NCBI GenBank assembly: GCA_021788645.1
Contig: JAJYKK010000014.1
Span: 1-57,473, forward strand
Source of the DNA: Pseudomonadota bacterium
Lineage (GTDB): Bacteria; Pseudomonadota; Gammaproteobacteria; Burkholderiales; JAKAFK01
DNA: 57,473 nucleotides
Direction: 5' to 3'
The notes below the pieces were generated by a model, which ran no database searches, was not told the DNA's origin, and saw nothing but the letters and a program-made list of their open reading frames with translations. This document shows positions 1 through 8,257 of the stretch, one piece after another. A program made the position numbers and the translations under genes. Each line of letters begins with the position of its first letter. The stretch's first letter is position 1.

Positions 1-38
1 GGACCGTATACCTTCCGCCGCGTCTTCTCGCTCATCAT
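1..38 (-). CDS. Partial OrfA of IS3-like transposase (first 12 codons only)
   Basis: The minus strand from 38 reads MMSEKTRRKVYG and runs off the window. IS3-family OrfA proteins typically start with a short basic stretch such as this, leading into 'xFKAKVALEAL', the beginning of a helix-turn-helix DNA-binding domain. An AAGGGG-type ribosome-binding site lies just upstream of the two ATGs. The frame starts about 50 nt inside the presumed IS end, as expected for this family. Too little is visible to know whether the copy is intact. Confidence 0.5.
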   Translation of the reverse strand, partial: MMSEKTRRKVYG

Positions 39-91
39 TCCCCTTTCTTCGCAGCGCATAGCTTAAACTACTGTCTAGCTTTCGGGGTCCA
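1..91 (-). mobile_element. 5' end of an IS3-family-like insertion sequence, cut by window edge
   Basis: Read on the minus strand, the sequence from 91 down begins TGGACCCCGAAAGCTAGACA. It has the TG start and general look of an IS3-family terminal inverted repeat. A short leader and the start of an OrfA-like reading frame at 38 follow. Only this end is in the window, so the partner repeat, target duplication and orfB cannot be seen. Assignment to IS3 is by resemblance remembered from family members. Confidence 0.55.
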
Positions 92-467
92 CTATACGGG
101 AATGACCACGTCGAAGGTGCTCCCAGCCGCACGGCAACCAATTATTCCACGAACCTCCAGAGACGCCGGAATCGCGGGGGACTTGGCATCCTGTGGTTCG
201 AACCATCGCATATCGTTCGCCTCTTCGCAATATCAGCTGCTGTCTTTCCGCCTCAGGAAATACGGAGACTCTCGACCCGTTTGACGGAATCAATCCCCAG
301 CGCGGCCAGCGTTCCCTGGTCCTCCTCAGCTCCCGTCGCAAAAATCCCAGGCAGCGGGCGTGTCGGCAGCCTCTCGCGCCGGCACCCAGCGAGGGGCTCG
401 ACGCAGACGCCTGCGCAACGCTTGATACCGACTGTCGTGCAATGACCGCCAGAGCCTGTTCGAAGCG
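92..467. other. No convincing gene between the IS end and the GT9 gene
   Basis: Several short open frames exist on both strands, but none shows a recognisable family or a good start. On the minus strand, two short frames together could carry a decayed C-terminal coding fragment (residues like LAALGIDSVKRVESLRI in one and PEAERQQLILRRGER in another). This could be debris of a gene interrupted by the neighbouring IS. Confidence 0.4.
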
Positions 468-1586
468 TCACACCCGATGCAACCGTTTACCCACGATTAC
501 CTCAGCGGCTCCTATAATCTCCTCCACCCGGATCGACTCGGTGCATTCGGGATCAAGCATGAATCGCGGACACTGATGAAGGTAGCGAGGGGTTACCCAC
601 CAGCACCCCCCGCATTGCTGCGGGAGAATGTTTACGTTGGCCCTCATCGCGAAGAATTCTGCTGGCGTCGATCCAAAGAATACGACCGAGGGGGTACGAA
701 CCGCCCGCGCAAGATTGACGATACCTCCTTCCGGACCCACGTTAACTAGCGCCTTTTGGAGGACCGCGGCGGCCTCCTTCAACGAAGTCTCGCCACGCAA
801 GTCCCGGTCAACACCGGGAATAGGAGGATCCTCCCGCGTCCCCAGTTGCACTACGTAGAGATGAAGTCCCCGCAGGCGCCGAACGGTCTCCGCGATCTTG
901 CCGCGGGATAGGCATTTTGTCCATCCGCCTTCATGCGGTGGGAGAGTCTCTGCCGCATTCGAAATGGTGACATACGCTGGCGGCAACAACCGTGCCTTGT
1001 CGAAGTCCCTCTCCCTCAGAGGCAAATAGAACTCCTCGAAATCGACTTCCGGGAACCCTGCCGTCGTCGCCATCAATGTATACATCGAATCGCCCCCTTG
1101 GGCGGCGCGGCGCCAAAGCTCATCATTGTCAAACGGAAAACGTTCGACAAAAGGAAGCCAGGGTTTCTGTACTTCCTGCGCCGCCGCAATGAAGCGCTGG
1201 TCGTCCGCACCAAGCGCGCGACGGCCACATCCGGTCACGCGGTACGCGATGACATACCGACACACGACAACAAGGTCCACCAATTCCTCAAGGTCGGAAG
1301 AATTGGCGAGCTGATTGTGAAATTCACCGGCCAGGCGGATCACGTGATCGATGTGTTGGCTATCCTCGACCACAACCTGGGCCAAAGGGCTCTCGTGTAC
1401 AAGGACTAGGAGGTGCTGCGGAAATTTCTGCCGAAGTTCTCTCACAAGCGGCGTGAGCTGCAAGGCATCGCCGAAACTGCCGATCTGAAACAAAATCACC
1501 ACGCGAGCCGATGCCTGGCGCTGCTGCAACCACGCCAGCGCCTCGATCACATCGGGCGGCAGTTTAGGCGCGGTGATCCCGCTCAT
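468..1586 (-). CDS. Glycosyltransferase family 9 (heptosyltransferase-like)
   Basis: Predicted 372-residue cytosolic GT-B fold sugar transferase. The N-terminal segment VVILFQIGSFGDALQLTPLV matches the GT9/heptosyltransferase start (IGSxGDxLxxTP), and the C-terminal half carries VGPEGGIVNLARAV, the nucleotide-sugar binding region of the family. A tail with CGGCWW and several further cysteines follows. The ATG at 1586 overlaps the TGA of the upstream TPR gene as ATGA, with AAGGGG 8 nt upstream; a GTG at 1595 is a less likely start. It is the last gene of the five-gene minus-strand set that begins with the decarboxylase. The context (flagellin locus, possible FliA promoter far upstream) suggests protein or glycan glycosylation rather than LPS core synthesis. 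Donor and acceptor are unknown. Confidence 0.75.
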   Translation of the reverse strand: MSGITAPKLPPDVIEALAWLQQRQASARVVILFQIGSFGDALQLTPLVRELRQKFPQHLLVLVHESPLAQVVVEDSQHIDHVIRLAGEFHNQLANSSDLEELVDLVVVCRYVIAYRVTGCGRRALGADDQRFIAAAQEVQKPWLPFVERFPFDNDELWRRAAQGGDSMYTLMATTAGFPEVDFEEFYLPLRERDFDKARLLPPAYVTISNAAETLPPHEGGWTKCLSRGKIAETVRRLRGLHLYVVQLGTREDPPIPGVDRDLRGETSLKEAAAVLQKALVNVGPEGGIVNLARAVRTPSVVFFGSTPAEFFAMRANVNILPQQCGGCWWVTPRYLHQCPRFMLDPECTESIRVEEIIGAAEVIVGKRLHRV

Positions 1587-3124
1587 CGGGCACACCCCTT
1601 CAGCTCACCGCGCACCTGATCCAGCGCGCCCGTCCAATCCTTTGGCTTGCTCTGGCGAATCAGTCGCATGGTCGGATACCAGGGCATTGACGCACCGAAG
1701 CCTGGGAAAAGATTGCCACCGGCGAAGCGCATCAGAGTCCAGGTCGGTTTCCCCAACGCCGCCGCCAAGTGGGCACCCGCAGTATCCACAGATACGACGC
1801 CGTCAAGGCTCGCGATGATTGCCGCCGTGTCGGCAAAATCCTCGATGCCGGGTGTCGGGTCAACGAGCGCAAGGCCCAGCGCAGCGGCGTCGAGCGACCC
1901 GCCAAGTTGCAGCCTGACGAAATCGACCGGCAGGTCCCGCACCAGACGTTTCAAGTCTGGTCCCGACAGGCTGCGGCTCGCCCTGTCGAAGTCCCCTTGC
2001 CCGACACCCGCAGCGCCGGATTCCCATATCAGGCCGACACGAAGGCGGCCCTTTGAAAGCCCAAGCCGTTTCTTCCACGATTCGACCAGTTGGGGATCGG
2101 CGACCAAGTACGGCACCTGCGCGGGAATGCTGTCGTGATCGGTGGCGAATCGGGCTGGCAAGGACATGGCCGGCAGATGAAAGTCTGCCTCCGGCAAATC
2201 GTCTGTCTTGCGGTTGAATGCGTCCATCCCGGCCAGATCCTTGAACAGTCGGCCAAATACCGCTTCGGCTCGCAGGATCACCCGCACCTCAGGCCATCGC
2301 TCCTGGAGCAAACGCAGGTATCGGACCATTTGAATGAGGTCGCCCAGCCCCTGCTCACTCCATACCAGCAGACGCCTCCCATTCAGCACCTCGCCCTTCC
2401 ATTCCGGGTATCGATCATCATAGGGCGCGCGGCGCACCCTTAGGGGCTCCAGCAGCCACCGCTTCTCATACCACGCCCAACCTTCCTCCATCCGTCCGGC
2501 CTGCAGCAAAGCGATCGCATAGTTGAAGGGCGCATTAGGGTCGGAATTCGGAAAGGCAAGCGCGCGCTCATAGCAAGCAATCGCCTCGTCAAGACGCATC
2601 TGATCCTTGTATACGAGACCCAGATTATTCCAGACGTCGGCGCAGTCGTTGCCGAGCGCAAGCGTCTTCTGGAAACAGCCCTGCGCCTCCTCATGGCGCC
2701 CCATTGCCCGATACACGTTGCCCAGGTTATTGATCGCTTCCTTGTAATCGGGCTGAATCTGGATCGCCTCACGCAGGAACTGCTCCGCAAGCGGCAGTTG
2801 CCCGAGCCGCTTGAGAAGACTGGCAAGGCTGTTCCTGATCGATGCGGAACCCTGGTTGAGCTGCAGGGCTTTGACATAGCAGTCAACGGCCTCGGGATAT
2901 TGCCGGAGCATATGGTGTGCATGCCCCTTGGCGGACCATGCCTCCCACATTCCAGGGTCCAGCACAAGAATTTTCCCGAAAGTCGCCGCCGCTTCCCGGT
3001 GGTCCTGTAACGCCGCATAGGCCGTTCCCAACTTGAACCATGCCTGCACATCGCCCGGGTGACGCGTAAGCTTGCCTTTCAGCCGCTGCAAGGTTTGCCG
3101 ACTTTCCATGGAGGGCGAATTCAT
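1583..3124 (-). CDS. TPR protein with C-terminal GT9-like glycosyltransferase domain
   Basis: 513 residues. About the first 215 contain tandem tetratricopeptide repeats (for example AINNLGNVYRAMGRHEEAQG and VWNNLGLVYKDQMRLDEAIA). From about 235 on is a GT9-like domain: LLVWSEQGLGDLIQMVRYL at its start and VVSVDTAGAHLAAALGKPTW near the C-terminus, the usual sugar-nucleotide site. Proteins with this architecture commonly accompany flagellin genes and are thought to glycosylate protein, with the TPRs holding the acceptor. It is similar in plan and in its ending (WYPTMRLIRQ, compare WYPSMRLMRQ) to the protein encoded at 12449-13579, so the two look like diverged paralogues on either side of the flagellar block. 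It is translationally coupled to the downstream GT9 gene. Confidence 0.8.
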   Translation of the reverse strand: MNSPSMESRQTLQRLKGKLTRHPGDVQAWFKLGTAYAALQDHREAAATFGKILVLDPGMWEAWSAKGHAHHMLRQYPEAVDCYVKALQLNQGSASIRNSLASLLKRLGQLPLAEQFLREAIQIQPDYKEAINNLGNVYRAMGRHEEAQGCFQKTLALGNDCADVWNNLGLVYKDQMRLDEAIACYERALAFPNSDPNAPFNYAIALLQAGRMEEGWAWYEKRWLLEPLRVRRAPYDDRYPEWKGEVLNGRRLLVWSEQGLGDLIQMVRYLRLLQERWPEVRVILRAEAVFGRLFKDLAGMDAFNRKTDDLPEADFHLPAMSLPARFATDHDSIPAQVPYLVADPQLVESWKKRLGLSKGRLRVGLIWESGAAGVGQGDFDRASRSLSGPDLKRLVRDLPVDFVRLQLGGSLDAAALGLALVDPTPGIEDFADTAAIIASLDGVVSVDTAGAHLAAALGKPTWTLMRFAGGNLFPGFGASMPWYPTMRLIRQSKPKDWTGALDQVRGELKGCAR

Positions 3125-3337
3125 TTGCGATCACCGGCATCCAGTACCGAGCAAGCGCCACGAACAAATCCGTTCGATACGGCACACGCCGACGTTGGGC
3201 CTACATCTTCTTCGAATGCGGCCACTAATGGGTCCCCAATCCGATGCACTTTCAGGGTACAGGGCGAATGACGGCAGGCCCCAGAACCGCCTTGCCCACA
3301 GAGCTTCTGTCGACCTGACCAGCCGCCGCTACCGGCA

Positions 3338-4927
3338 TCACATCGTCCCTTTGCAGCCGCCGGGACCCATTCGCGCAACGATCCGCGAAAGTTCCGCAGC
3401 CTCATTCAGAGCGGCTGTCGCCTGCGCTATGAGCATCGCTTCGCTGCCGCCTGGGCGGCTCGCTTCGACAACCAGCCGAGCACTCGCGCAGACACGCAGC
3501 GCGGTCACCGGCTGACCGCACCGAATGCCACAGGCCACGGGTTGCCCAAGCTGGTAACGCAACCTTTGCTGTCGGCCGCCTGATCGGTTTGTAGGCGAAA
3601 TCCCTTGTGCTTGCATACTTCGGTACACCCAGGCGGTCTGGGCAGGATCCAACCACCCATGCTCATGGCGAAGCATGAACGAGAAGATGGTCGGAACGCG
3701 ATCCCAACTCGATTCATTGTTTGGAATGCCGCGATCCAGCGGCCATGCGTCGATGAAATCGAACGATGGATCCGAGCGGAGGTGAAGTTGAATGGCTGCG
3801 GCCAGGCGGGTGAGGAAACCGAGCACCTTCTCGTCAGGCACTTGGCGAAATGCGCGGAGTTCCTCCAGCGCGGCCTCCCAGCGCATGACCAGTCCGAAGT
3901 TGGCGTTGTCCTGAAGGGGACTCGCACCCCCGCGGTTGCAGGTCCACGGGTCGCTCTCCGTGGACCAAGCAAACCCAGACGGCAGACGTTCTTGAAGCTT
4001 CTGCGCCGCGCTCGCGGGAATAAGGAGCGCTCCGGAAAAGCTAGGGCCCGTGACGAACTTGGACCCGGTGATCGCCACCATGAAGCCTGCGCCAAGATAG
4101 GCTCGCAGAGACCTGTCCGACAGTCTGAACTGGCACGCATCCACCAGGACGTCGAGGGCATCGGGCCATTGCGCGGCAAGGGAGCGCAAGCAGCCCGCGC
4201 TTGGCGCGATCAAACCGGTTTTCGACACATCGACCGAGACCACAAGGACCCGTCTCCCTGCCCGCACCATGCGCCTGACGGCCGCTTCAAAGTCAGCATC
4301 GACCTCGGCAGATGGCCGCGCCCTGCCGTCCGGCAGGCGAATCGGTATGGGCACAAGAGCGCCCCCGAAACTGCGCAGCGCCTCGGGGACACTGCGCCCT
4401 GTCTCGGCAGGGGAGATCGTGACCACCACCGGCGGCTCGCCCGTCGGCGCACCTACCAGGGCGGTCGCGGCAGCATGGGCCTCCGTGCCGGAAGGGCTCA
4501 GGATGACTTCAAGGTCCGGCACGCAGGAAAGTCCGGCCAACTCGACGAGTTCACGCCGTATGCGGTCCCGTTCAACGCGGTAGACCTCGTCCGGCGAAGC
4601 ATCGCCCAGCCTGTCCTGAAGGGAGCGATACAGGCGCTGTGCGGCGGCAAAACCGTTTGCCGAAATCACGGACGCAGTGGATGATCCCCATGCCGCAAGC
4701 GCGGGCTGCGGGTAGACGCCGCAACCATAGGGGTTCCGGCCACTTGCATCGAGGGCGATACGTGCGCCGCCGCCGCTTGTCAGCAATGCCTCAAGGCTGG
4801 GGAGCGACATGCCTGTCGACGGGGCCCCGCCGTGCGCGAGATTCAACTCATTCACGGCCCCCGATCCGCCAAGCGCGCGCGGGCTCAACATCCCTATTCG
4901 CCCCAACCGCGCGTCGCGCAGGAGCAT
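3338..4927 (-). CDS. PLP-dependent fold-type I enzyme of unknown specificity (class V aminotransferase/lyase-like)
   Basis: 529 residues. Visible PLP-enzyme features are SPSGTEAHAAATAL (phosphate-binding loop), LDVLVDACQFRLS (the Asp that contacts the pyridine nitrogen, with the DACQ form of cysteine-desulfurase-like enzymes) and AITGSKFVTGPSFSG, whose Lys is the likely Schiff-base residue. It resembles class V aminotransferases/lyases, but I do not recognise the substrate. The ATG at 4927 has a poor ribosome-binding site; ATG 4891 (MLSPRAL) is a good alternative. It lies 85 bp after the ATP-grasp gene and 213 bp before the TPR glycosyltransferase on the same strand, so it probably belongs to the decarboxylase/ATP-grasp cassette and may supply or modify an amino-acid-like building block. 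Confidence 0.7.
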   Translation of the reverse strand: MLLRDARLGRIGMLSPRALGGSGAVNELNLAHGGAPSTGMSLPSLEALLTSGGGARIALDASGRNPYGCGVYPQPALAAWGSSTASVISANGFAAAQRLYRSLQDRLGDASPDEVYRVERDRIRRELVELAGLSCVPDLEVILSPSGTEAHAAATALVGAPTGEPPVVVTISPAETGRSVPEALRSFGGALVPIPIRLPDGRARPSAEVDADFEAAVRRMVRAGRRVLVVSVDVSKTGLIAPSAGCLRSLAAQWPDALDVLVDACQFRLSDRSLRAYLGAGFMVAITGSKFVTGPSFSGALLIPASAAQKLQERLPSGFAWSTESDPWTCNRGGASPLQDNANFGLVMRWEAALEELRAFRQVPDEKVLGFLTRLAAAIQLHLRSDPSFDFIDAWPLDRGIPNNESSWDRVPTIFSFMLRHEHGWLDPAQTAWVYRSMQAQGISPTNRSGGRQQRLRYQLGQPVACGIRCGQPVTALRVCASARLVVEASRPGGSEAMLIAQATAALNEAAELSRIVARMGPGGCKGTM

Positions 4928-5012
4928 GCCCCGATGATGCCCGCACGCACTGTGGCAGAGGGCGTCGCGCGAATCACACGTCCGGACTCATCGCTGTTCA
5001 CCTAGCCCCTCC

Positions 5013-6284
5013 TCAAAGCTGCACGTCGCCTTGCGCCCCAGTTTCCAGCGCGTGGTCGAGCAAGGCGCGAAACGCGCCGAACACCTTGCGCATCTGCGCC
5101 TGCTTATAGGGAAATAGCGCCAGAGAATCCAGCGCATGAACCACCATGGAGCTGTCCACCTCAAAAATCACCAATTCCCCCAGCGGGGTTTCCCCACAAT
5201 CGATCGCGAAGTAATCGAGCCCCACCCGTTGGTGGATGGCGCGCAGCGCAGCCTCGTGCCGGCGCCCGAACGCCCCATCGAAATCCCGCATGAAGTCGGC
5301 CTCTTCCGCGCGTTTGGCCTCGCTCAGATCCATGCCGGCGTTGAGGTAGTGGATCATCCAATCCCCGGAAATCGCGAGGTGCGCCGCATAGGCACGCCCC
5401 TCGATAAGGACAATCCGGTATTTCCGGTACAATCCGTCCGCGCTTCGATAGTCGATGAACGGGGTCAAGTAAAATTCATGCCCGGATTGACCGGACAAAT
5501 AGCCACGAACGTCCTCGCGGCCTTCGGCCTTGGCCAGGCCATGGCCGGCGTGGGAATCGACCGGCCTGACGATGAACGGGAATACCCCATCGTTGGGGGG
5601 CGTTAACGCGTCTCCCGCGATCCCGGCAAGCACCTCCAGGATGGGGCGTCCGACCCGCGTGACGGCAGGAATCGTGGCGCCCGCCACATCCGCGAGCAGG
5701 TGGCAGACGGCGTCTCGGCCCAAACGGGCAATGGCGGCGGGACGGTTGATGACGGGCCGCGGCCAGGATCTCAGCCAAGCGTCAAGCTGCCGAAGGAGCG
5801 GAATGTTTTGTTCCGATTCTCCAACCGCCACGAACACCAGGTCATGATCCGGCACGGAGGCTGGAAGCGCTTCCCCCGGTCTGAGGTAAAGCATTTCCAG
5901 CAGAACGTCGGAATCCTCCACCAGGAACTCCAAAGGCGCATTGGCCATGAGGTCCCCGGGCGCCATCAGCACGAGCACCCGCAGCGTGGTTGGCTGGCTA
6001 CCTTTCAACCGGTACCGGCGAGTGATCGCCAATGCTTGCCCCTGGAGCGCAAGCGCGACATCGCGCTGTCCCCTGAATTGCAGCACGACCGACAGATCCA
6101 TCAGGGCATTCGCATCATGATCATCGGCCGACGCACGGGCGAGCAACTGCTGCGCCAAAGGAGTCAAGTCCTCGCCGGCGAACAGTCGGCGCATCAGGAC
6201 CGCCAAGCCCATGAGCGGTGGGTGCTTCGTTTCGGTTGTCACATTGGCTTCAAGCAGGTCGGAATTCATGGTCACCGTTGGCAT
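5013..6284 (-). CDS. TPR-like/ATP-grasp (RimK-type) ligase-like protein
   Basis: 423 residues from ATG 6284; ATG 6269 is also possible, and neither has a strong ribosome-binding site. The open frame extends upstream, but that part is an out-of-frame shadow of the decarboxylase. An N-terminal helical TPR-like segment (ANALMDLSVVLQFRGQRDVA) is followed by LVLMAPGDLMANAPLEFLVE and an ATP-grasp core: FPFIVRPVDSHAGHGLAKAE, YRKYRIVLIEGRAYAAHLAI and LGELVIFEVDSSMVVHA. Glu, Asp and Arg/Lys residues typical of ATP and Mg binding are in place. ATP-grasp ligases of the RimK/glutathione-synthetase class join a carboxylate to an amine through an acyl-phosphate. From memory, this TPR/ATP-grasp family recurs in many proteobacteria without a known product. 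It lies 43 bp after the decarboxylase gene, which suggests co-transcription. Confidence 0.75.
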   Translation of the reverse strand: MPTVTMNSDLLEANVTTETKHPPLMGLAVLMRRLFAGEDLTPLAQQLLARASADDHDANALMDLSVVLQFRGQRDVALALQGQALAITRRYRLKGSQPTTLRVLVLMAPGDLMANAPLEFLVEDSDVLLEMLYLRPGEALPASVPDHDLVFVAVGESEQNIPLLRQLDAWLRSWPRPVINRPAAIARLGRDAVCHLLADVAGATIPAVTRVGRPILEVLAGIAGDALTPPNDGVFPFIVRPVDSHAGHGLAKAEGREDVRGYLSGQSGHEFYLTPFIDYRSADGLYRKYRIVLIEGRAYAAHLAISGDWMIHYLNAGMDLSEAKRAEEADFMRDFDGAFGRRHEAALRAIHQRVGLDYFAIDCGETPLGELVIFEVDSSMVVHALDSLALFPYKQAQMRKVFGAFRALLDHALETGAQGDVQL

Positions 6285-6327
6285 TGTCGAGTAGGCTCGC
6301 TGATTATCATTGGGGCTTTGCAGGGCG

Positions 6328-7848
6328 TCAAGGCTTCCCCCGTGAAGGCGGCTCGGGGCAGGGCCTCCACGCAGGTTCGGGCACGGCAGCGGAGATGTTC
6401 CCGCGCCCGCCGTGCTTCCTCCCCACCCCTGCGCCCACCTTGAGTGTTGCGGCCACCAGCGCATCGATATCGTCCATCGTCGTGCGATGATTGACGATGG
6501 CCGCCCGGATCGCCAGCCGACCGTGAATCGCCGTCGTCGAGGGGGCGCAGATGCCCGATTCCTGAAGCTCCGCGGCAATCTCCGCGTTGAGCACGTCGGA
6601 ATGGGCGCCCCGGTGGCGGAAGCAAACGATGTTGAGGCTCACGGGCGCCGCCAATTCCAGCTGCGGCGTCGCCTCGATTCGCCGTTTGAGGTACTGCGCG
6701 AGTTCGCACGTTCCCGATATCATGGCGCCCAGCTGCTGCGCCCCGTATGTCTTAATCGTGAACCACGCCTTCAGGGCGCGAAAGCCGCGTGACAGGTCCG
6801 GGCCAAAATCGCAAGGCCACGGCGAGCCCCCTGCCAGGCCACGCGCGTCGCGGCGCAGGTAGGCGGCCTGCGCCGCGAACGTCCTGCCGTGGAGTTCGCC
6901 ATCGCGCACCAGCACAAAGCCGGCGTCGTAGGGCACTTGTCCCCATTTATGAAAATCGAATGCAATCGAATCGGCCCGCTCGATGCCCGTCAGGCGAGGG
7001 GCGATATCGGGCGCAAGCATGCCAAGCGCGCCGCAGGCCCCATCCACATGCAGCCACAGCCCCTGCGCCCGGGCGATGTCAGCCAAGGCGCCAAGATCGT
7101 CAATCGCACCCACATCGACGCTGCCGGCAGTCGCCGCGATGAAGAATGGACGGTACCCGGCCGCCCAATCGGCCGCAAGCCGCTGGCGAAGAGCTCCGAT
7201 GTCCATCTCGAGACGCTCGTTCAGGGGTACGAGGCGCAAACGATCCGTCCCAAGGCCGCACAGGTCCAGCGCCTGTGCAATGCTCGCATGGGAGCCGGCG
7301 GACGCATAGGCGAGAAGCCGCTGCCCCTCGCTCCCCAGACCTTCCTTGCGGGCCCCCTCGCCAAGAACCGACGTCCGGGCGACAAGGAGGCCGATCAGGT
7401 TCGCCATGGACGTGCCGGTGACGAACACGCCGCTCGCGCCTTCGGGGAACCCGAACAGATCGCGCATCCAGCGCACGATCTGCCGCTCCACTTCGACCGG
7501 CATCTGATCGCGCCCTCCGACATTGGCATTCAGCCCGCCAGCCACCATTTCGGCGAGCATCCCCACGGCGGTCCCCCCCCCGTGCACCCATCCCATGAAG
7601 CCCGGGTGCGCGTTGCCGACCGCATAGGGCAGCACCTTGTGCATGAACGCTTCGTGCACGACCGCGAGCTCCGTGGCACGCTGCGGCAAGGGTTCATCGA
7701 AGGCGGCGCGCACCTCATGAGGAATGGGCTGCCACACCGGCCGCTCACGAATGTGTTCGAGGTAGTCGAAGAGATCGTCCAGCATCCGGTGGCCTTGGGC
7801 ACGCAATGCGCTCCAGTCCATGGGATCGAGAGTGTGGCGAACTGTCAC
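6328..7848 (-). CDS. PLP-dependent group II amino-acid decarboxylase-like protein
   Basis: 506 residues from GTG 7848, chosen because GGAAAG lies 8 nt upstream; ATG 7821 (MDWSALRAQG) is the alternative. The open frame continues upstream but has no family resemblance there and overlaps fhlB. Group II decarboxylase features: NAHPGFMGWVHGGGTAVGML near the N-terminus, GVFVTGTSMANLIGLLVAR (PLP phosphate loop), LWLHVDGACGALGML (Asp to pyridine N) and SIAFDFHKWGQVPYDAGFVL, whose HKW Lys binds PLP. The family includes aromatic-L-amino-acid, tyrosine and glutamate decarboxylases and some aldehyde synthases; the substrate cannot be read from sequence. It is the first gene after a FliA-type promoter (7940-7966) and leads the cassette with the ATP-grasp and second PLP enzyme. 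Confidence 0.85.
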   Translation of the reverse strand: MTVRHTLDPMDWSALRAQGHRMLDDLFDYLEHIRERPVWQPIPHEVRAAFDEPLPQRATELAVVHEAFMHKVLPYAVGNAHPGFMGWVHGGGTAVGMLAEMVAGGLNANVGGRDQMPVEVERQIVRWMRDLFGFPEGASGVFVTGTSMANLIGLLVARTSVLGEGARKEGLGSEGQRLLAYASAGSHASIAQALDLCGLGTDRLRLVPLNERLEMDIGALRQRLAADWAAGYRPFFIAATAGSVDVGAIDDLGALADIARAQGLWLHVDGACGALGMLAPDIAPRLTGIERADSIAFDFHKWGQVPYDAGFVLVRDGELHGRTFAAQAAYLRRDARGLAGGSPWPCDFGPDLSRGFRALKAWFTIKTYGAQQLGAMISGTCELAQYLKRRIEATPQLELAAPVSLNIVCFRHRGAHSDVLNAEIAAELQESGICAPSTTAIHGRLAIRAAIVNHRTTMDDIDALVAATLKVGAGVGRKHGGRGNISAAVPEPAWRPCPEPPSRGKP

Positions 7849-7915
7849 CGGGATGGCTTTCCGTGCATGAGACGATTCTCGGGCGAACCGGCGTACCCTA
7901 CGCCAACTCGTAAAG

Positions 7916-7934
7916 CCACTGCGTGATGCAGTGG
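7916..7934 (-). other. Stem-loop at the predicted 5' end of the decarboxylase transcript
   Basis: Perfect 7-bp inverted repeat CCACTGC / GCAGTGG with a 5-nt loop. It starts about 6 nt downstream of the -10 box of the FliA-type promoter at 7940-7966, so it would form at the extreme 5' end of that mRNA and may stabilise it. It could instead act as a weak terminator for transcripts coming from fhlB. Confidence 0.5.
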
Positions 7935-7939
7935 GAGAT

Positions 7940-7966
7940 ATATCGGAAAAGATGGACAAAACTTGA
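7940..7966 (-). promoter_or_regulatory. Predicted sigma-28 (FliA) promoter for the decarboxylase/ATP-grasp/PLP cassette
   Basis: On the minus strand: -35 TCAAGTTT (7959-7966), an 11-nt spacer, -10 TCCGATAT (7940-7947). The consensus is TAAAGTTT-N11-GCCGATAA, so the -35 matches 7 of 8 and the -10 matches 6 of 8. It lies in the 121-bp gap between the fhlB-like gene and the decarboxylase start, about 92 nt upstream of GTG 7848. The -10 begins with TCCG like the other two FliA-type sites in this window. Confidence 0.65.
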
Positions 7967-7969
7967 AGA

Positions 7970-8257
7970 TCAGCCTTGGCGCCCGGCGTCTTCTGCGCCA
8001 TGTTCGACCTTGTACAGCCATGCGAGCAGTTCTGCGACCGCCACGTAGAGTTGCGGCGGAATGTGTTGGTCGAGGTCCACCTGCATGAGGAGCGACACCA
8101 GTTCGGGCGACTCATGAACATAGACCCCCGCCGCCCGCGCCCGCTCGATGATCGTCTCGGCGAGGATGCCCCGCCCCTTGGCCACCACCTTCGGCGCCGC
8201 CTGTCCAGCCTGGTAGGCAAGGGCTACGGCCACCTGCCGCGGATCAGGCTTCTTCAC
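7970..8257 (-). CDS. FhlB: short FlhB C-terminal-domain homologue
   Basis: 95 residues matching only the cytoplasmic domain of FlhB: VAVALAYQAGQAAPKVVAKG, an ESPELVSLLMQVDLDQHIPP segment and YVAVAELLAWLYKVE. Full-length FlhB is the export-gate switch of the flagellar type III secretion system and self-cleaves at NPTH. Here the equivalent position reads DPRQ, so no cleavage is expected. Stand-alone FhlB proteins can partly replace FlhB-C in export control. The start is GTG 8257, overlapping the fliK TGA by 14 nt, so the two are coupled. FliK is the hook-length ruler that triggers the FlhB switch, which makes this pairing functionally sensible. It is the last gene of the flagellar block. Confidence 0.85.
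   Translation of the reverse strand: MKKPDPRQVAVALAYQAGQAAPKVVAKGRGILAETIIERARAAGVYVHESPELVSLLMQVDLDQHIPPQLYVAVAELLAWLYKVEHGAEDAGRQG

Noticed and set aside
190-207. GGTTCGAACC sequence resembling a tRNA T-arm
   Set aside because: It is a short palindrome; no acceptor stem, D-arm or anticodon arm could be fitted around it.
6285-6578. 98-codon N-terminal extension of the ATP-grasp open frame
   Set aside because: It overlaps the decarboxylase gene in another frame, is Arg/Trp/Pro-rich and has no family resemblance; the protein starts at 6284 or 6269.
7849-8220. N-terminal extension of the decarboxylase open frame
   Set aside because: Low-complexity Arg-rich translation overlapping fhlB; the family match begins after 7848.
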